DNA from: Verrucomicrobiales bacterium
Lineage (GTDB): Bacteria > Verrucomicrobiota > Verrucomicrobiia > Methylacidiphilales > JAAUTS01
Assembly (NCBI GenBank): GCA_031266335.1
Contig: JAISBF010000144.1
Location: 1-41,845 of the forward strand
Length of the DNA stretch: 41,845 nucleotides
Reading direction: 5' to 3'
Below, in pieces: positions 17,959-26,490 of the stretch. Position 1 is the first letter of the stretch, and every line of letters begins with the position of its first letter. The notes below the pieces were generated by a model. It did no database searches and was not told the origin of the DNA. It worked only from the letters and a program-made list of their open reading frames with translations. The position numbers were made by a program, and so were the translations under genes.

Positions 17959-18834
17959 ATGAATGAGGAAATGAATGAGCAAAACGCAAAGACCCTGGCC
18001 AGCCCGAAGTTGTCCAGGATGGCATTAATCGTGGTGCTGGGAGTGCATGTGCTGGCGATTACCGGCTTCATCGTTTATAGCCTGTTGAAGGGGAATGTCA
18101 GCGGCAAGGACCATGCCGAGATGATCGCCGGCCCGGAGGATAGCGGCGAGACTGCGACCGTTGCCGCCGGCGGCAGCCAGCCGACCATTGAAACCAATGC
18201 CGGTGAAGCCAATGTCAGCGCCCCGATGGCGGCGGACATGACCGTGTCCGCGACCGCGGCGCCGGTGGCGCCGCTGCCCGGCCCGCAGGAGCCGATTTGG
18301 CATCCGACCACCGGCAGCCCGTCGGTCCCCGCGCCCGCGCCGGCTCCGGTGACGGCAAACGCCGGCGTTGTCTATACGGTGCAAAAGGGGGATTCGTTAT
18401 ATAAAATCGCCCGCCAGAGCGGGATCACCGTGGCGGAACTGAAGCAGGCCAACGGGCTGGTCTCCGACGCGCTGCAACCCGGCCAGACGCTGAATCTGCC
18501 GGCCGCGCTGACGGTGCCCGCCGGCGGTCAAGTCGCGTCAGCGTCAGCGCCCGCGCAGTCCGCGGCGCGCGCCGTCGCGACCGGCAGCGCCGCGGCGTCG
18601 TTCCAGAGCTACAAGGTGGCGCCGGGTGACACGTTGTGGAAAATCGCCCGTCAGTTCAACACCAAGCCCGACGTGATTGCCAGGGCCAACAACATCAGCG
18701 ACCCGTCGAAATTGAAAGTCGGCATGGAAATCAAGGTGCCGGTGCCGGCCCGCGAGACCGCGCAACCGGCGGCGCAACCGCAGGCGGCGGTGCCCAACGT
18801 GGACGTGGCGGCGCTGCCGCAGATCCGGAGTTAA
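17959..18834 (+). CDS. membrane-anchored protein with two LysM domains
   Basis: This 291-residue protein has a cytoplasmic N-terminus, one membrane helix (about 21-44) and a Pro/Ala-rich linker. Two LysM domains follow at about 139-181 (YTVQKGDSLYKIARQSG) and 218-261 (YKVAPGDTLWKIARQFN), with a Pro/Gln/Ala tail. LysM domains bind glycan chains of peptidoglycan, so it probably tethers the inner membrane to the wall or marks the septum. No catalytic domain is present. AAGGAG lies about 8 nt before the start. Its place between murD and ftsW suggests a role in septal wall synthesis, but no standard dcw gene matches it. Confidence 0.88.
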   Translation: MNEEMNEQNAKTLASPKLSRMALIVVLGVHVLAITGFIVYSLLKGNVSGKDHAEMIAGPEDSGETATVAAGGSQPTIETNAGEANVSAPMAADMTVSATAAPVAPLPGPQEPIWHPTTGSPSVPAPAPAPVTANAGVVYTVQKGDSLYKIARQSGITVAELKQANGLVSDALQPGQTLNLPAALTVPAGGQVASASAPAQSAARAVATGSAAASFQSYKVAPGDTLWKIARQFNTKPDVIARANNISDPSKLKVGMEIKVPVPARETAQPAAQPQAAVPNVDVAALPQIRS

Positions 18835-18839
18835 ACCGC

Positions 18840-19982
18840 ATGGGCAAATTCAGCGCCATTATTCTGCTGGGAGCGGTGTCGGCCCTCGTCGCCATCGGCT
18901 TCGTGATTCTGACCAGTGTCAGCGCCTTCGCTTCCGCGAACAATGGTAACGCCTATTACTTTGTTATCCGCCAGGCGATTTTCCTGGGCGCGGGCGCGGG
19001 CGTTTGCTGGCTGGCCGCCAAGTGGGATTATCATCAGTGGAGCCGGTTTTCCCCGGCGCTGCTGGTGCTCGGGCTGGCGCTGATGGCGGCGTGTTTTTTG
19101 CCGCATTTCGGCGTGCGCGTCAATGGCGCCAACCGCTGGATTAACCTGGGCTTCATCCGGGCGCAACCGGTGGAGCTGGCCAAGTTCGGGTTGATGGCCA
19201 GCCTGGCCTGGTGGCTGGGGACGCGCGCCGGCCAGTTGAAAAATTTCCGGGTCGGCGTGCTGGCGCCGCTGGGCATGTTGGTGGCGCTGGCGGTGCTGTG
19301 CCAGTGGCAGGATGACATCGGCAGCGCGGCGCTGATGCTGATAGTGGCGCTGGGGCTGATGTTTGTCGCCGGCACCAGGCAACGCTACCTGGTCGTGATC
19401 CTGGCGCTGGGAGTTGGCGCCATTGGCTTGATGGCGTATGTCAAGCCGCAGAAATGGGCGCGGCTGACCGCGTTTACCAACGTCGAGCAGCTGACCGACG
19501 GCATCAACCTGCAACCGCACAACGCGCTGATCGCCTTCGGCTCCGGCGGCATCAGCGGGCGCGGCCTCGGCCAGGGGGTGCAAAAAATGAAGTATCTGCC
19601 CGAGGCGCACACGGATTTTATTTTTCCGAACATCGGTGAGGAACTGGGAGTGATTGCCACGCTGCTGGTGGTGCTGGCCTTTTTGCTGCTGGTGCTGGCG
19701 GGCTGGGAAATCGCCTGCCACGCGCCGGACCAGACCGGTTTGCTGCTGGGACTCGGCGCCACCTCGCTGATCGGCTTGCAGGGGCTGATGAACATGGCGG
19801 TGGTGACGGCGCTGATGCCGACCAAGGGCATCGGCCTGCCGTTCATCAGCTATGGAGGCTCCAATCTATTGTTATGCTTCCTGCTGGTCGGGATTTTGCT
19901 GAACATTCATTTTCAGGCGATTTACGAACCGCGCAAACGCCGGCCGGCCAGTCTGCCGGCGGCCATGACGGCGCGGATGTAG
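18840..19982 (+). CDS. ftsW: septal peptidoglycan glycosyltransferase FtsW (SEDS family)
   Basis: FtsW polymerises lipid II at the septum together with FtsI. The 380-residue polytopic protein has about ten membrane helices. Family markers are NGANRWI, QPVELAKFG, LPEAHTDFIFPNIGEELG and GLPFISYGGSNLL. The usual QPDLG before the catalytic-region loop reads QWQDDIG here. ATG 18840 was chosen; an upstream in-frame start lies within the LysM gene. It is followed by murG after 9 nt. Confidence 0.94.
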   Translation: MGKFSAIILLGAVSALVAIGFVILTSVSAFASANNGNAYYFVIRQAIFLGAGAGVCWLAAKWDYHQWSRFSPALLVLGLALMAACFLPHFGVRVNGANRWINLGFIRAQPVELAKFGLMASLAWWLGTRAGQLKNFRVGVLAPLGMLVALAVLCQWQDDIGSAALMLIVALGLMFVAGTRQRYLVVILALGVGAIGLMAYVKPQKWARLTAFTNVEQLTDGINLQPHNALIAFGSGGISGRGLGQGVQKMKYLPEAHTDFIFPNIGEELGVIATLLVVLAFLLLVLAGWEIACHAPDQTGLLLGLGATSLIGLQGLMNMAVVTALMPTKGIGLPFISYGGSNLLLCFLLVGILLNIHFQAIYEPRKRRPASLPAAMTARM

Positions 19983-19991
19983 GGACTGGTT

Positions 19992-21101
19992 ATGGCGAAA
20001 ATCGGCATAGCATGTGGGGGCACCGGGGGACATCTTTATCCCGGGCTGGCGGTGGCGGAGGCGCTGACGGCGCTGGGCCATGCCGTCCGGTTGTATGTTT
20101 CCGCCAAGGACCTCGACCGCGCGGTGCTGGCCGATTACCCGGCCTTCGACAGCGTGCCGCTGCCGGTCACCGGCTGGCCGGGTTACGGCCCGCGGCTGCC
20201 GAAATTTTTCCTGAACTTCTGGGCGGCCTGCCGCCTGGCCGGGCGCGAGACGCGCCAGCAGCGGCTCGACGCGGTGCTGGGCATGGGCGGGTTCACCTCC
20301 GCGCCGCTCATCATCAGCGCCGCGCGGCGGGGGGTGCCGACGCTGCTGCACGAGTCCAACGCCATCCCCGGCAAGGTGACCCGGCTGCTGGCCAGGCGGG
20401 TTGACGCGGTGCTGGTCGGGTTCAACGAATGCGCCCGGCACCTGCCGGGCATCAATGCCAGGCACACGGGCACGCCGATACGCCGCACGCTGCGCAAGCT
20501 GGCGCGGGAACAGGCGGCGAAGTTTTGGGGCCTGGCGGCGGCGCCGTTCACCGTGGCGGTCATCGGCGGCAGCCAGGGGGCGCGGGGGCTGAACCGGCTG
20601 GTGATTCAGGCGATGGCGGACTGGCCGCCGCTGCAACGTGACTTGCAATTCATCCACCTGGCCGGGCCGCAGGAAAGCGATTTATTAGTAGCCAATTATC
20701 AGCGCAACGGCTTGCGCGCCGCGGTGCGGCCGTATTGCCGCGCGATGGAAAATTTGTACAGCCTGGCCGATTTGGTGATCGCCCGCGCGGGGGCGGCGTC
20801 GCTGACCGAGCTCAGCTATTTCGGCCTGCCGTCGATTTTGGTGCCATATCCCGCCGCCGCCGAGGATCACCAGACCCGCAACGCGCGGATTTTTGTCAAG
20901 GCCGGCGCGGCGCTGATGGTGCCGGAAGGCAAGCGCGCCGCGCCGCAACTGGCGCTGATGGTGCCGGATTTGCTGGCCGATCGCGACCGGCTGGCGCGCA
21001 TGTCCGCCGCGGCGGCGGCGCTGAGCGTGCGCGACGCGGCGCGGCGCGTGGCCGAGGAAGTGCAACGGGCGCTGCCAGCGAATGACGGAGGGGGCGCGTG
21101 A
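19992..21101 (+). CDS. murG: UDP-GlcNAc:lipid I N-acetylglucosaminyltransferase MurG
   Basis: MurG converts lipid I to lipid II on the inner face of the membrane. The 369-residue GT-B protein has the G-loop GGTGGHLYPGLAVAE near residues 9-23. LHESNAIPGKVTRLL and GGSQGARGLN follow. The C-terminal donor site is SLTELSYFGLPSILVPYP, with AEDHQTRNA. AGGGA lies 6 nt before the start codon. The stop overlaps murC-murB by 4 nt. Confidence 0.96.
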   Translation: MAKIGIACGGTGGHLYPGLAVAEALTALGHAVRLYVSAKDLDRAVLADYPAFDSVPLPVTGWPGYGPRLPKFFLNFWAACRLAGRETRQQRLDAVLGMGGFTSAPLIISAARRGVPTLLHESNAIPGKVTRLLARRVDAVLVGFNECARHLPGINARHTGTPIRRTLRKLAREQAAKFWGLAAAPFTVAVIGGSQGARGLNRLVIQAMADWPPLQRDLQFIHLAGPQESDLLVANYQRNGLRAAVRPYCRAMENLYSLADLVIARAGAASLTELSYFGLPSILVPYPAAAEDHQTRNARIFVKAGAALMVPEGKRAAPQLALMVPDLLADRDRLARMSAAAAALSVRDAARRVAEEVQRALPANDGGGA

Positions 21102-23473
21102 ACACCGACCGGTCAATCGCCGCGGCCGCGGAGTTGTTGCGTCAGCCCGGCGCGCGGGTCCACCTCGTCGCGGTCAGCGGCAGCGGCATGATCGGCCTGG
21201 CCAAACTGCTGCTCGACGCCGGCGTCACCGTCAGCGGCTCGGACTTGCAGCGCGGGAAACAAATCGCCGCGTTGGAACAACTGGGCTTGAAATTTTACCA
21301 GGGCCACGCCGCGCGGCAGGTTGACGGCGCGACATTGCTGGGGTATTCGTCGGCGATTGGCGCTGACAATGTCGAGCGCCGGGCCGCCGCTGACGGTGGC
21401 ATCCCGCAATTCCGGCGCGCGGAAATTCTCGCGGCGCTGGCGCGGCGCAAGCGGCTGCTGACCGTCAGCGGCACGCACGGCAAGACGACGACGACGCTGA
21501 TGCTCACGCGCATTTTCCAGGCGGCGGGGCGCGACCCCGGTTTTTACATCGGCGCGGACGTGCCGGATTTCGAGTTCAGCGCGGGACTGGGCGCCGCGGA
21601 CGGCGACCTGATTATCGAGGCCGACGAGAGCGACGGGACGCTGGCCTGTTACGCGCCCGCCGCCGTGCTGGTGCTGAATATCGAGCCGGACCACCTCGAC
21701 CACTACGCCGATCTTGGGCACATCAAGGCGGCGTTCCTCGCGCTGGCGCGGAAATCCGGGACGCCGCCGGTGCTGTGCGCTGACGATGAGCGCTGCCGCG
21801 AGTTGGCGCAACAACTGCCGCTGGCGGTGACTTACGCGCTGGGGCACGACGCGGAATTTCGCGCGGAACAGCTCACCGTCAGCGCCGGCGTCTCGACGTT
21901 CGAGGTGACGCGGCGCGGGGAACAACTGGGCGCGCTGACCGTGACGCTGCCGGGCCGGCACAACGTCAGCAACGCGCTCGGCGCGGTGGCGGCGGCACTG
22001 TCAGCGGGCGTCAGCTTCGCGGACTGTCAGCGGGCGCTGGCGGCGATGCGCGGCGCGGCGCGGCGGTTTGAAATTTTGCATCGTGACGCGGATTATCTCG
22101 TGGTGGACGATTACGCCCATCACCCGTCGGAAATCCGCGCGACCCTGGCGGCGGCGAAAAATTGCGGCGCCCGGCGCGTGCTGGCGGCGTTCCAGCCGCA
22201 CCGATACTCGCGCTCGTTGCATTTGCAACACGAGTTCGCGGGCGCGTTCGCCGGCGCTGACCGTGTGTTCATCACCGACATTTACAGCGCGGGCGAGCCG
22301 CCGATTGACGGCGTGACGGGAGCGACATTCGCGGCGGCGGTTGGTGGGAAAGTGACTTACGCGCCGACGCTGGACGATTTGCGGACGGCGCTGACGCTGG
22401 CGTTGCAGCCGGGCGATTGCGTGCTGACGATGGGCGCGGGCGATATTTGCAAGGTCAGTGTCAGCGTGGCGCGCGACTTGCGGATGTTTCGCCGGCTCCA
22501 GCAATTACTGGTCGTGTCGCCCCGTCATCCTGAGCGGAGCAATGAAGTGGCGCAGTCGATGGATCGTGTTGACCAATCGCTCGCTGACGGTGAGCCGAAA
22601 GCGCCTGGCGGGTCGGTGGTGAAATTGTACGAGCCGCTGAGCAAACACACCACGCTGCGGGTGGGCGGGCCGGCGCAGTTCTGGGTTGAACCCGCTGACG
22701 ATGAGGCGTTGCGGCGCGTGGCGGATTTTTGTCGCGCGCAAAACCTGCCGCTGACAGTCATCGGGCGCGGCTCGAATTTGCTGGTGCGCGACCGCGGCAT
22801 TCGCGGCGTGTGCGTCCACCTCGGCGCGCCGGCGTTTGGCGCAATCACCGTCAGCGGCACTGACATCAAGGCCGGGGCCGGCGCGCGGTTGCGCGACCTC
22901 GTCCACGCGGCGAAGCGCGCGGGGCTGGGCGGGCTGGAATTTCTGGAAGGCATTCCGGGCAATCTCGGCGGGGCGCTGCGGATGAACGCCGGCGCGTTCG
23001 GCGGCGCGCTCGGCGAGGTCATCGTCAGCGCGCGCGCGCTGGCGCCCGACGGCAAAATCCTGGAACTTCCGCGCGCGGCGCTGCCGATGAACTACCGCGA
23101 CACGCCGTTGTTCGCCGACCATATCGCGCTCGGCGCGACCTTGCGCGGCGCTGCCGGTGACATCGCCGCCATCGGCGCGAAGCTTGACGACTATCGCGAA
23201 AAACGCCACGCCGCGCAGCCGAAGCAGCCGAGCGCGGGCAGCACGTTCAAAAACCCGCCGGCACTGTCAGCGGGGCGGTTGCTGGAGGAACTCGGCTTGA
23301 AGGGAAAAAAAATCGGCGGCGCGCGATTTTCGACTGTACATGCTAATTTTATTATCAATGATGGGAGCGCGACGGCCACGGACGCGCTGGCGTTGATTGA
23401 ACTGGCGCGCCGCGCGGCGCGGGAACAGCGCGGCGTGGAGCTGGCGCTGGAGGTGAAGGTGCTGGGTGATTGA
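21098..23473 (+). CDS. murC-murB: fused MurC-MurB: UDP-MurNAc:L-Ala ligase and UDP-GlcNAc-enolpyruvate reductase
   Basis: One 791-residue polypeptide carries two consecutive cytosolic steps. Residues 1 to about 470 are MurC: the UDP-site GSGMIGLAKLL, the ATP loop VSGTHGKTTTT (about 123-133), EPDHLDHY, DDYAHHPSEI and FQPHRYSR. Residues from about 504 are MurB: KHTTLRVGGPAQFWV, GRGSNLLVRDRG (FAD domain), the GIPGNLGGALRMNAGAFG signature, AGSTFKNP with the catalytic-type Ser, and a C-terminal HANFIIND. The reductase is downstream of the ligase although it acts first. The linker (about 475-490) is encoded by an interspersed repeat (22523-22565). A fused MurB/MurC enzyme is known from Verrucomicrobium spinosum. 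The gene has the densest run of the CGCTGACRVTG word. Confidence 0.95.
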   Translation: MNTDRSIAAAAELLRQPGARVHLVAVSGSGMIGLAKLLLDAGVTVSGSDLQRGKQIAALEQLGLKFYQGHAARQVDGATLLGYSSAIGADNVERRAAADGGIPQFRRAEILAALARRKRLLTVSGTHGKTTTTLMLTRIFQAAGRDPGFYIGADVPDFEFSAGLGAADGDLIIEADESDGTLACYAPAAVLVLNIEPDHLDHYADLGHIKAAFLALARKSGTPPVLCADDERCRELAQQLPLAVTYALGHDAEFRAEQLTVSAGVSTFEVTRRGEQLGALTVTLPGRHNVSNALGAVAAALSAGVSFADCQRALAAMRGAARRFEILHRDADYLVVDDYAHHPSEIRATLAAAKNCGARRVLAAFQPHRYSRSLHLQHEFAGAFAGADRVFITDIYSAGEPPIDGVTGATFAAAVGGKVTYAPTLDDLRTALTLALQPGDCVLTMGAGDICKVSVSVARDLRMFRRLQQLLVVSPRHPERSNEVAQSMDRVDQSLADGEPKAPGGSVVKLYEPLSKHTTLRVGGPAQFWVEPADDEALRRVADFCRAQNLPLTVIGRGSNLLVRDRGIRGVCVHLGAPAFGAITVSGTDIKAGAGARLRDLVHAAKRAGLGGLEFLEGIPGNLGGALRMNAGAFGGALGEVIVSARALAPDGKILELPRAALPMNYRDTPLFADHIALGATLRGAAGDIAAIGAKLDDYREKRHAAQPKQPSAGSTFKNPPALSAGRLLEELGLKGKKIGGARFSTVHANFIINDGSATATDALALIELARRAAREQRGVELALEVKVLGD
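21226..23272. repeat. densest cluster of the dispersed CGCTGACRVTG word (13 copies)
   Basis: Within murC-murB the word or its complement starts at 21226, 21361, 21388, 21778, 21874, 21996, 22389, 22456, 22582, 22693, 22846, 23020 and 23262, about one per 160 nt. Copies occur in both orientations. In the sense orientation it usually reads Ala-Asp-(Gly/Asn/Asp) with the Ala codon GCT, and in the antisense orientation (Leu/Val/Ser)-Ser-Ala with the Ser codon TCA. Both codons look uncommon elsewhere in these genes. About 70 copies lie in the whole window. Confidence 0.9.
22523..22565. repeat. 'TCATCCTGAGCGGAGC' interspersed repeat inside the MurC-MurB linker
   Basis: The segment resembles the widespread bacterial intergenic repeat that reads TCATCCTGAGCGNAGCGAAGG or similar and is often mistranslated as HPERSEG. 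Here it is in frame and encodes RHPERSNEVAQSMD between the two enzyme domains. It keeps the frame open, as expected for an insertion tolerated in a flexible linker. Confidence 0.7.
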
Positions 23474-23474
23474 C

Positions 23475-24368
23475 ATGGATTTACGTGCTAAACATACGCT
23501 GGTGCTGAAAGGCGGCGTGTCCGCCGAGCGGGCGGTGTCGTTGCGCAGCGGCGCGGCCATCGCGGCGGCGTTGCGGTCGCGTGGGTTCACGGTCAGCGAA
23601 CTGGATGTCACGACGCGGGATTTTCAATTGCCCGCTGACACTGACCTGGTGTTCATCGGCCTGCACGGCGTGTTCGGCGAGGACGGCGAGTTGCAGGAGC
23701 GGCTGGAGCGCGAAAAAATTCCCTTCACCGGCAGCGGGTCGGCGGCCAGCCGCAACGCTTTCGACAAATTACGCGCCAAAAGTTTGTTGCTGAAAAACGG
23801 CGTGAAGGTCGCGGCCGGCGAGTTGTGGAAGCCGGCGCTGCCGCTGACCGTGCCCTGCGTGCTGAAGCCGGTGGCCGAGGGGTCGAGCGTGGGCTTGTCA
23901 ATCGTGCGCGCCGCCGCCGATGTGCCGCGCGCGGTCGCGGCGTCGCTGGCGGTGAGCAAACCGATGTTAGTGGAGGAATTCATCGCCGGGCGCGAGGTGA
24001 CGGTCGGCATTCTGGGTGACGCGCCGCTGCCGGTGATCGAGGTGGAGCCAAAGGGCGGCGATTTTGATTACGCGCACAAATACACGGCGGGGCTGGCGGT
24101 GCACACCTGCCCGGCGAAGTTTGCCGCGGCGCTGACGGCGCGGATTCAACACGTCGCGCTGGCCGCGCACCGCGCGCTGGGTTGCGCGGTGTATTCGCGG
24201 GTGGATTTGATCGTGCCCGCTGACGGCGACCCCGTGGTGCTGGAGGTGAACACGCTGCCGGGGATGACCGAATTGAGTTTCATTCCCGAGGCGGCGCGCG
24301 CGGCGGGCCTTGAGTTCGCGGCGCTGTGCGAGAAAATTTTAACCTGGTCCGTGGAGGCGGCGCGCTGA
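23475..24368 (+). CDS. ddl: D-alanine:D-alanine ligase
   Basis: Ddl makes the D-Ala-D-Ala dipeptide used by MurF. The protein of about 297 residues is an ATP-grasp enzyme. It has the N-terminal LVLKGGVSAERAVSLRSG and GLHGVFGEDGELQ. The ATP-binding VLKPVAEGSSVGLSIV and VEEFIAGREVTVGIL follow, and the metal site is in VVLEVNTLPGMTELS. The start is either ATG 23475 or GTG 23466; the latter overlaps murC-murB and has AAGGTG 5 nt upstream. It ends in a TGATG junction with ftsQ. Confidence 0.95.
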   Translation: MDLRAKHTLVLKGGVSAERAVSLRSGAAIAAALRSRGFTVSELDVTTRDFQLPADTDLVFIGLHGVFGEDGELQERLEREKIPFTGSGSAASRNAFDKLRAKSLLLKNGVKVAAGELWKPALPLTVPCVLKPVAEGSSVGLSIVRAAADVPRAVAASLAVSKPMLVEEFIAGREVTVGILGDAPLPVIEVEPKGGDFDYAHKYTAGLAVHTCPAKFAAALTARIQHVALAAHRALGCAVYSRVDLIVPADGDPVVLEVNTLPGMTELSFIPEAARAAGLEFAALCEKILTWSVEAAR

Positions 24369-25231
24369 TGGCGAGATCCTGGCATACGGTTGGCGGCCGG
24401 CGGCGGAATGTGCTGCACGTCGAGGTGCAGAAACGCAGCCGGTCGAAAAAGGCGCGGTTGCTCGCGCTGAAATGGTGCGGCGTGCTGGCGCTGTCGGCGG
24501 CCTTTATCGCGGCGCTGTGGTTCGGCCTGTTGGCGGTGCTGGAACACGCGCTGTACCGCAACCCGGATTTTGCGTTGCGCGAGGTGGAGGTGCAGGTGCA
24601 GGGCGCGGTGTCGCGCGCGGAAGTGTTGCGGACGGCCGGGTTGCGGACGGGGCAGAACATCATGGCGCTGGACCTTGGGAGAATCCGCCAGAGTTTGCGG
24701 CAGATTTCCTATGTGGACACAGTGCGGGTGGAGCGGGCGCTGCCGTCGAGATTGAAAATCGTCATCGAGGAACGGCAGCCGGTGGCGCGCATTGATCCAC
24801 GGTCAGCGGACGGCAACGAGCTGGCGCAGGCGACTTATTACATCGACGCCGAGGGTTACATGATGCGGCCGAAGCCGGGCGAGGAGTTGAAACTCCTGCC
24901 GGTCATCAAGGGCGTGCCCGCCGACCAGGTGCAGGACGGTCAGCGGACCGACCGGCCGGAAATTCTCAGCGCGCTGAACCTGCTGCGGCTGGCCGATTAC
25001 GCGGCCTTGAAGGGCGATTTGGATTTGACCCAGATCGGCGTGGACAGCAAGGGCTATCTGGTGTTGAACACGCGCGACCAGGGGCGGATTCATTTTCGCA
25101 CGGATTTTCTGGCGGAGCAGGTGCGCCGCTTGAAAACCATCCTGGAATACGCGCATGAGCGCGGCCTGGTCATTCGGACGGTGGATTTGACGCCGGAACG
25201 GAACGTGCCGGTGGTGTTTGCCAATTTATAA
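24368..25231 (+). CDS. ftsQ: cell division protein FtsQ/DivIB
   Basis: FtsQ is a bitopic divisome protein that bridges early and late proteins through FtsL/FtsB. The 287-residue protein has a basic cytoplasmic tail and a membrane helix at about 33-55 (WCGVLALSAAFIAALWFGLL). A POTRA domain follows (LREVEVQVQGAVSRAEVLRTAG, with QISYVDTVRVERALPSRLKI). The beta domain contains YYIDAEGYMM. Met 24368 overlaps the ddl stop by 1 nt; an upstream in-frame Met (24326) lies within ddl. The order ftsQ-ftsA-ftsZ is the classic one. Confidence 0.92.
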   Translation: MARSWHTVGGRRRNVLHVEVQKRSRSKKARLLALKWCGVLALSAAFIAALWFGLLAVLEHALYRNPDFALREVEVQVQGAVSRAEVLRTAGLRTGQNIMALDLGRIRQSLRQISYVDTVRVERALPSRLKIVIEERQPVARIDPRSADGNELAQATYYIDAEGYMMRPKPGEELKLLPVIKGVPADQVQDGQRTDRPEILSALNLLRLADYAALKGDLDLTQIGVDSKGYLVLNTRDQGRIHFRTDFLAEQVRRLKTILEYAHERGLVIRTVDLTPERNVPVVFANL

Positions 25232-25242
25232 ACGGAGGCTGT

Positions 25243-26478
25243 ATGTTTTGGAAAAAGAAAGAAAGTTGCGCGATTACGGCGGTGGACGTGGGCACCAGCA
25301 AGATTGCGGTGGCGGTCGGCGAGCTGCGCCCGGACGGCTCGCTGGTGCTGCTGGGGGTCGGCGAGTCACCGTCAGCGGGCATTCGCAAGGGCGAAATCGT
25401 GGATTTTCAACTGGCGCAACAGGCGATTGAGCAGGCCCTGGCGGACGCGGAGGCCAAGACCGAATGCCTGATTGAGTATGTGTATCTCAGCCTGACCGGG
25501 ATGCATCTGGAGCCGAAAACCATCCGCCTGAAAACGCCGATTGACTCGGAAGACCATCGCATCACCGCGGCGCACGTTGAGCGCCTGGGCGAGCAAATGG
25601 AAAATTACGCCATCCCGGCGGAGCATGAAATCATCCACAGCGCGGTGCAGCATTACTATATCGACCGCAACGCGCCGACCGCCGACCCGATCGGGTTGAA
25701 CTCGCAGACCCTGGAGGCCAGTTATCATATCGTGCACGGCCTGCGCACGCGGCTGGAGACCCTGTTCCGTTGCGTGATGGAACTGGATATCAAGGTGGTG
25801 CATTACGCCCTGTCGTCGTACGCCAGTTCGCAGGCGATTCTGACCCGGCAACAAAAGGCGCTGGGCGCGGTGGTCATCGACATGGGGGCGGGAGTGACCG
25901 ATTACCTGGTGTACGCTGACGGTGCGGTGGCGCATACCGGCGTGCTGGCGGTGGGCGGCGACCATGTGACCCAGGATCTGGCCCTCGGCTTGAAACTGCC
26001 GTTCTCCAAGGCGGAGCAGTTGAAAATCAAGCACGGCAATTTATCCACCGGCGCGGAACGGCCCAACGCCCGGCTGACCATCGAAAAGGACATGAATTCC
26101 GACGAGCGCAGCGTGTACGTGGAGTCGCTCGGCAAAATCATGGATTTGCGCATCCGGGAAACCCTGGAACTGATTCGCGACGAAATTGACAGCAAGGGAT
26201 TGTGGGCGCGGGTGTCCGGCAACGTGTATCTCACCGGCGGCGCCTCGCAAGTGCCCGGCCTGCAACGGCTGGCCGGCGAAGTGTTTCCCGCGCCGGCGCG
26301 GCTGGCGCATGAGTTTTTGCTGGAGGGCGACCAGACCTATAACAAGCGCCCGGATTTGTCCACGGTGCTGGGGCTGTTGCGGTATGCGCAGCATTATGAC
26401 TTGCAGCACGAGCGCCTGACCGGCTGGGCGCGGTGGCGGCGGCGGGTGCAGGATTGGGTGCCGCTGCGGATTTTTTAA
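25243..26478 (+). CDS. ftsA: cell division protein FtsA
   Basis: FtsA is the actin-like membrane tether of the Z ring. The 411-residue protein begins with the phosphate-1 loop AVDVGTSKIAVAVGE. It has the SHS2/1C region (EYVYLSLTGMHLEP), the second phosphate motif VVIDMGAGVTDYLVY and the adenosine motif VYLTGGASQVPGLQ. It ends in a basic, Trp-rich amphipathic helix (WARWRRRVQDWVPLRIF), the likely membrane-targeting sequence. GGAGG lies 5 nt before ATG, the best ribosome site in the cluster. It is followed by ftsZ after 12 nt. Confidence 0.95.
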   Translation: MFWKKKESCAITAVDVGTSKIAVAVGELRPDGSLVLLGVGESPSAGIRKGEIVDFQLAQQAIEQALADAEAKTECLIEYVYLSLTGMHLEPKTIRLKTPIDSEDHRITAAHVERLGEQMENYAIPAEHEIIHSAVQHYYIDRNAPTADPIGLNSQTLEASYHIVHGLRTRLETLFRCVMELDIKVVHYALSSYASSQAILTRQQKALGAVVIDMGAGVTDYLVYADGAVAHTGVLAVGGDHVTQDLALGLKLPFSKAEQLKIKHGNLSTGAERPNARLTIEKDMNSDERSVYVESLGKIMDLRIRETLELIRDEIDSKGLWARVSGNVYLTGGASQVPGLQRLAGEVFPAPARLAHEFLLEGDQTYNKRPDLSTVLGLLRYAQHYDLQHERLTGWARWRRRVQDWVPLRIF

Positions 26479-26490
26479 CACGGAGACAAT

